Notes under the pieces: model-generated | The model's input: only the letters and a program-made list of their open reading frames with translations | What the model was told of the DNA's origin: nothing | Databases searched by the model: none | From: Rudaea cellulosilytica DSM 22992 | GTDB lineage: Bacteria; Pseudomonadota; Gammaproteobacteria; Xanthomonadales; Rhodanobacteraceae | DNA: 64,000 nucleotides | Direction of reading: 5' to 3' | NCBI RefSeq assembly: GCF_000378125.1 | Contig: NZ_KB899241.1 | Span: 2,189,358 to 2,253,357 of the forward strand | Shown: one piece after another, positions 60,418 to 64,000 of the stretch | How positions within the stretch are numbered: the stretch's first letter is position 1 | Layout of the letters: each line of letters begins with the position of its first letter | Program-made: the position numbers and the translations under genes

Positions 60418-60885
60418 ATGTCACGCAAAGGCAATACCCCTACCCGCGAACTCCTGCCCGATCCGAAGCACGGCAGCCAGCTGATCTCGCGTTTCATCAA
60501 CATGGTGATGCAGAGCGGCAAGAAATCGATCGCCGAAGGCATCGTTTACGGTGCGATCGCTCACATCGGCGAGAAGAACGCCACGCCGCTCGAGCTCGTC
60601 GAAAAAGCGCTGCAGAATGTCGCGCCGGCGGTGGAAGTGAAGTCGCGCCGCGTCGGTGGTGCCACTTATCAGGTTCCGGTCGAAGTGCGCGCCTCGCGCC
60701 GCGTCGCCCTGGCGATGCGCTGGGTCATCGAGGCCGCGCGCAAGCGCAGCGAGAACTCGATGCCGCGCAAGCTCGCGGCCGAGCTGCTCGAAGCGTCGGA
60801 AAACCGCGGCGGTGCCGTGAAGAAGCGCGAAGAAACGCACCGCATGGCGGACGCGAACAAGGCCTTCTCGCACTATCGCTGGTAA
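60418..60885 (+). CDS. rpsG: 30S ribosomal protein S7
   Basis: 155 residues. [22 protein letters not shown], then [22 protein letters not shown], and [26 protein letters not shown] are S7 signatures. It nucleates folding of the 16S 3' domain. GAGAAG precedes the ATG. Lies 129 bases after rpsL. Confidence 0.98.
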   Translation: MSRKGNTPTRELLPDPKHGSQLISRFINMVMQSGKKSIAEGIVYGAIAHIGEKNATPLELVEKALQNVAPAVEVKSRRVGGATYQVPVEVRASRRVALAMRWVIEAARKRSENSMPRKLAAELLEASENRGGAVKKREETHRMADANKAFSHYRW

Positions 60886-60919
60886 ATCTGCAATCTGCCC
60901 CCATTTAGTGGGGTCGCAC

Positions 60920-60956
60920 GAGAACGGCGGTCGTGATGACCGCCTTCTCCCGTTTT
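60920..60956 (+). terminator. Terminator-like hairpin between rpsG and fusA
   Basis: GAGAACGGCGGTC (60920-60932), loop GTGAT, GACCGCCTTCTC (60938-60949), a 12-bp stem with one bulged C, then CCGTTTT. This looks like an intrinsic terminator inside the operon and could reduce fusA-tuf relative to the ribosomal protein genes. Confidence 0.65.
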
Positions 60957-61014
60957 GAAGCCACGAAATTCCTTTCACTCCGGCATAGCCGAACAACACT
61001 CTGATCCAGCAATC

Positions 61015-63105
61015 ATGGCACGCAGCACGCCAATCGAACGCTACCGTAACTTCGGCATCATGGCCCACATCGATGCCGGAAAGACCACGACCACGGAGCG
61101 CATCCTCTTCTACACCGGCGTCAATCACAAGATTGGCGAGGTGCACGAGGGTGCGGCGACGATGGACTGGATGGAGCAGGAGCAGGAGCGGGGGATCACG
61201 ATCACGTCGGCCGCGACGACCTGCTTCTGGACCGGCATGGATCGTTCGTTCCCGCAGCATCGATTCAACATCATCGATACGCCCGGGCATGTCGACTTCA
61301 CGATCGAAGTCGAGCGTTCGCTGCGCGTGCTCGACGGTGCGGTATTCGTGCTCTGCGCGGTCGGTGGCGTGCAGCCGCAGTCCGAGACGGTATGGCGCCA
61401 GGCGAACAAGTACGGTGTGCCGCGCGTCGCCTTCGTCAACAAGATGGATCGCCAAGGCGCGGATTTCGACAAGGTCGTCGGCCAGCTCAAGGCGCGCCTC
61501 GGCGCGAATCCGGTGCCGATGCAGTTGCCGATCGGAGCGGAAGACGGTTTTGAGGGCGTGGTCGACCTGCTCAAGATGAAGGCCATCCACTGGGACATGG
61601 CATCCCAGGGCATGGAGTTCGAGTTCGGCGACATTCCGGCGGACCTGATCGACAAGGCCAAGGCGGCGCGCGAACACATGATCGAGTCGGCGGCGGAAAC
61701 CTCCGAAGACTTGATGAACAAGTATCTGGAAGGCGGCGAGCTGACGGAAGGCGAAATCATTTCGGGTATCCGCGCGGGCACGCTCGCGAACAAGATGATT
61801 CCGGTGTTCTGCGGTTCGGCGTTCAAGAACAAGGGCGTGCAGGCGATGCTCGATGGCGTGATTCGCTATCTGCCTGCGCCGTCGGATCGGCCGCCAGTGA
61901 CGGGGCACGACGAAGACGACAAGATCGAGGTGCGCAAGGTCGGCGACGGCGAGCCGTTCGCGGCACTCGCGTTCAAGATCGCGACCGACCCGTACGTGGG
62001 GTCGCTGACTTTCTTCCGCGTCTACTCCGGCACGTTGAACTCGGGCGATACCGTGTTCAATCCGATCAAGGGCAGGAAGGAACGTATCGGTCGTTTGCTG
62101 CAGATGCACGCGAACAACCGCGACGAGATCAAGGAAGTGCATGCGGGCGACATCGCCGCTGCGGTCGGTCTGAAAGACGTGACCACGGGCGAAACGCTGT
62201 GCGCGACCGACCACGTGATCACGCTCGAGAAGATGAGTTTCCCGGAGCCGGTGATCGCGATGGCGATCGAACCCCGGACCAAGAGCGACCAGGAGAAGAT
62301 GGGCCTCGCGCTGTCGCGTCTTGCCCAGGAAGATCCGTCGTTTCGTGTGCGCACCGACGAGGAATCGGGCCAGACCATCATCGCCGGCATGGGCGAACTG
62401 CATCTGGACATCATCGTCGATCGCATGAAACGCGAGTTCAGCGTCGAGGCGAACGTCGGTAAGCCGCAGGTCGCGTATCGCGAAACGATCCGCAAGGCGG
62501 TCAAGCAGGAAGGCAAGTTCGTGCGCCAGTCGGGCGGTCGCGGCCAGTACGGCCACGTCGTCATCGAGATGGAACCGCTAGCGCGCGGTACGGGTTTTGA
62601 GTTCGAAAATGCGGTCGTCGGCGGCGTGATTCCCAAGGAATACATCCCGGCGGTCGAGAAGGGTATTCGCGAGCAGCTCGGCAACGGCGTGCTCGCCGGC
62701 TTCCCGGTGGTGGACGTGAAGGTGCGCCTGATCGACGGTTCGTACCACGAGGTCGACTCGAACGAAATGGCGTTCAAGATCGCCGGCTCGATGGCGTTCA
62801 AGGATGGCTTCGCGAAGGCCAATCCGGTCCTGCTTGAGCCGATCATGAAGGTCGAGGTGGTGACTCCCGAGGACTACATGGGCGACGTGATGGGCGATAT
62901 GTCCCGCCGGCGCGGTGTGCTTCAGGGCCAGGACGAAAGTCCGTCGGGCAAGCTGATCGAGGCGCAGGTGCCGCTGGGCGAGATGTTCGGCTACGCGACC
63001 AGCCTGCGCTCGATGAGTCAAGGTCGCGCCACGTTCACGATGGAATTTGATCACTACGCCGAGGCGCCGGCCAACATCGCCGAAGCGGTGATCAAGAAAG
63101 GTTGA
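61015..63105 (+). CDS. fusA: Elongation factor G
   Basis: 696 residues from ATG 61015 ([20 protein letters not shown]). G1 [27 protein letters not shown], and the late domains with [23 protein letters not shown] and [24 protein letters not shown] drives ribosome translocation. An upstream ATG twenty codons earlier (60955) does not match the family. It lies 129 bases after rpsG, behind the hairpin at 60920-60956. Confidence 0.98.
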   Translation: MARSTPIERYRNFGIMAHIDAGKTTTTERILFYTGVNHKIGEVHEGAATMDWMEQEQERGITITSAATTCFWTGMDRSFPQHRFNIIDTPGHVDFTIEVERSLRVLDGAVFVLCAVGGVQPQSETVWRQANKYGVPRVAFVNKMDRQGADFDKVVGQLKARLGANPVPMQLPIGAEDGFEGVVDLLKMKAIHWDMASQGMEFEFGDIPADLIDKAKAAREHMIESAAETSEDLMNKYLEGGELTEGEIISGIRAGTLANKMIPVFCGSAFKNKGVQAMLDGVIRYLPAPSDRPPVTGHDEDDKIEVRKVGDGEPFAALAFKIATDPYVGSLTFFRVYSGTLNSGDTVFNPIKGRKERIGRLLQMHANNRDEIKEVHAGDIAAAVGLKDVTTGETLCATDHVITLEKMSFPEPVIAMAIEPRTKSDQEKMGLALSRLAQEDPSFRVRTDEESGQTIIAGMGELHLDIIVDRMKREFSVEANVGKPQVAYRETIRKAVKQEGKFVRQSGGRGQYGHVVIEMEPLARGTGFEFENAVVGGVIPKEYIPAVEKGIREQLGNGVLAGFPVVDVKVRLIDGSYHEVDSNEMAFKIAGSMAFKDGFAKANPVLLEPIMKVEVVTPEDYMGDVMGDMSRRRGVLQGQDESPSGKLIEAQVPLGEMFGYATSLRSMSQGRATFTMEFDHYAEAPANIAEAVIKKG

Positions 63106-63155
63106 TTCTTTAAAAGTTCATTTCGTTACATTTTATACATTGAGGTAGAGACGTC

Positions 63156-64000
63156 ATGGCAAAAGGCAAATTCGAGCGGACCAAGCCGCACGTGAACGTA
63201 GGCACGATCGGTCACGTGGACCACGGCAAGACGACGCTGACGGCGGCGCTGACGAAGGTTGGTGCAGAACGCTTCGGTGGCGAATTCAAGGCATACGACC
63301 AGATCGACGCGGCGCCGGAAGAGAAGGCGCGCGGCATCACGATCTCGACGGCGCACGTGGAATACGAGTCGCCGAACCGCCACTACGCGCACGTTGACTG
63401 CCCGGGTCACGCGGACTACGTGAAGAACATGATCACGGGTGCGGCGCAGATGGACGGCGCGATCCTGGTGTGCTCGGCCGCGGACGGCCCGATGCCGCAG
63501 ACGCGCGAGCACATCCTGCTCAGCCGCCAGGTCGGCGTGCCGTACATCGTCGTGTTCCTGAACAAGGCCGACATGGTGGACGACGCCGAGCTGCTCGAGC
63601 TGGTCGAAATGGAAGTGCGCGACTTGCTGAGCAAGTACCAGTTCCCGGGCGACGACACCCCGATCATCAAGGGTTCGGCGCTGAAGGCGCTCGAGGGCGA
63701 CCAGAGCGAAATCGGCGTGCCGGCGATCATCAAGCTGGTGGAGGCGCTGGACACGTACATTCCGGAGCCCAAGCGCGACATCGACAAGGCGTTCCTGATG
63801 CCGGTGGAAGACGTGTTCTCGATCTCGGGCCGCGGCACCGTGGTGACCGGACGTATCGAGCGCGGCATCATCAAGGTCGGCGACGAAATCGAAGTGGTCG
63901 GCATCCGTCCGACGCAGAAGACGACGGTGACGGGCGTGGAAATGTTCCGCAAGCTGCTCGACGAGGGCCGTGCGGGCGACAACGCGGGCCTGCTGCTGCG
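63156..64000 (+). CDS. tuf: Elongation factor Tu (partial, runs off the window)
   Basis: 281 codons are present from ATG 63156, with GAGGT upstream. [29 protein letters not shown] and [13 protein letters not shown] are EF-Tu motifs; the barrel domain 2 is under way at the window end. It delivers aminoacyl-tRNA. The 50 bases before it are AT-rich with TATACAT (63134-63140), a possible extra -10, but no good -35 at standard spacing. As in other proteobacteria a second tuf copy elsewhere is likely, which cannot be seen here. Confidence 0.97.
   Translation, partial: MAKGKFERTKPHVNVGTIGHVDHGKTTLTAALTKVGAERFGGEFKAYDQIDAAPEEKARGITISTAHVEYESPNRHYAHVDCPGHADYVKNMITGAAQMDGAILVCSAADGPMPQTREHILLSRQVGVPYIVVFLNKADMVDDAELLELVEMEVRDLLSKYQFPGDDTPIIKGSALKALEGDQSEIGVPAIIKLVEALDTYIPEPKRDIDKAFLMPVEDVFSISGRGTVVTGRIERGIIKVGDEIEVVGIRPTQKTTVTGVEMFRKLLDEGRAGDNAGLLL

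Noticed and set aside
1..64000. tRNA, rRNA, CRISPR arrays and defence islands
   Set aside because: No tRNA cloverleaf signals, no rRNA, no regularly spaced repeats and no restriction, toxin or cas-type genes were seen by eye.

Overview
This is high-GC, gene-dense chromosomal DNA with a strong codon-position GC bias, which opens long spurious frames opposite almost every real gene. The gene content and order point to a gammaproteobacterium of the Xanthomonadales/Lysobacterales, probably Rhodanobacteraceae-like. The evidence is the pyrB-ruvX-yqgE-tonB-gshB-pilG... block shared with Pseudomonas and Xanthomonas, the fused cysNC, the long HrpA, the split str operon rpsL-rpsG-fusA-tuf, and the dispersed palindromes built around ACTTTCTCT cores. 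The genus assignment is inference. No rRNA, tRNA, CRISPR array, prophage or intact insertion sequence was found.

Layout. 1-1.1 kb: start of a BNR/sialidase-fold protein with a MoaD/ThiS-like partner, then a small secreted protein. 1.3-8.4 kb (all minus strand): a LytS/LytTR two-component pair, a fold-back repeat element, an RND permease and its membrane-fusion partner, with a large inverted repeat between the last two. 8.4-11.6 kb: btaA-btaB for betaine lipid synthesis, and a divergent secreted alkaline-phosphatase-superfamily enzyme. 11.6-18.6 kb: a secreted duplicated-domain protein, an exported methyltransferase-like protein, a MocR-type regulator, the sulfate-activation operon cysD-cysNC, and dps. 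18.7-29 kb: hrpA, two tandem paralogous secreted proteins, relA, a secreted Sel1-like protein, a decayed REP-associated transposase and a large lipoprotein.

29-43 kb is the best conserved block. On the minus strand lies gshB-tonB-yqgE-ruvX-pyrB, with overlapping or nearly abutting genes. Divergent from it is the Pil-Chp chemosensory operon pilG-pilI-pilJ-chpA-chpC, which controls type IV pili. A CRP/Clp-type palindrome sits at about -42 relative to a predicted -10 box in front of pilG. Compared with Pseudomonas aeruginosa PA0402-PA0415, this copy lacks pyrR, pilH, pilK and chpB.

43-54.7 kb: a small membrane protein, a GFA-fold protein, a secreted protein, tamA-tamB for outer-membrane and envelope biogenesis, a methyltransferase, a fused GH17-GT2 beta-glucan synthase of the NdvB type, and a VTT/DedA-like membrane protein. 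54.7-64 kb: rlmM, a 1165-residue secreted subtilisin-like protease, then rpsL-rpsG-fusA-tuf. The str operon has its own strong promoter and intercistronic hairpins; tuf runs off the window end.

The least described items are the BNR/ThiS-like pair, the two fold-back repeat elements, the RND permease with altered proton-relay residues, the reduced Pil-Chp set with its CRP-type promoter, and the betaine-lipid module next to a secreted phosphoesterase.
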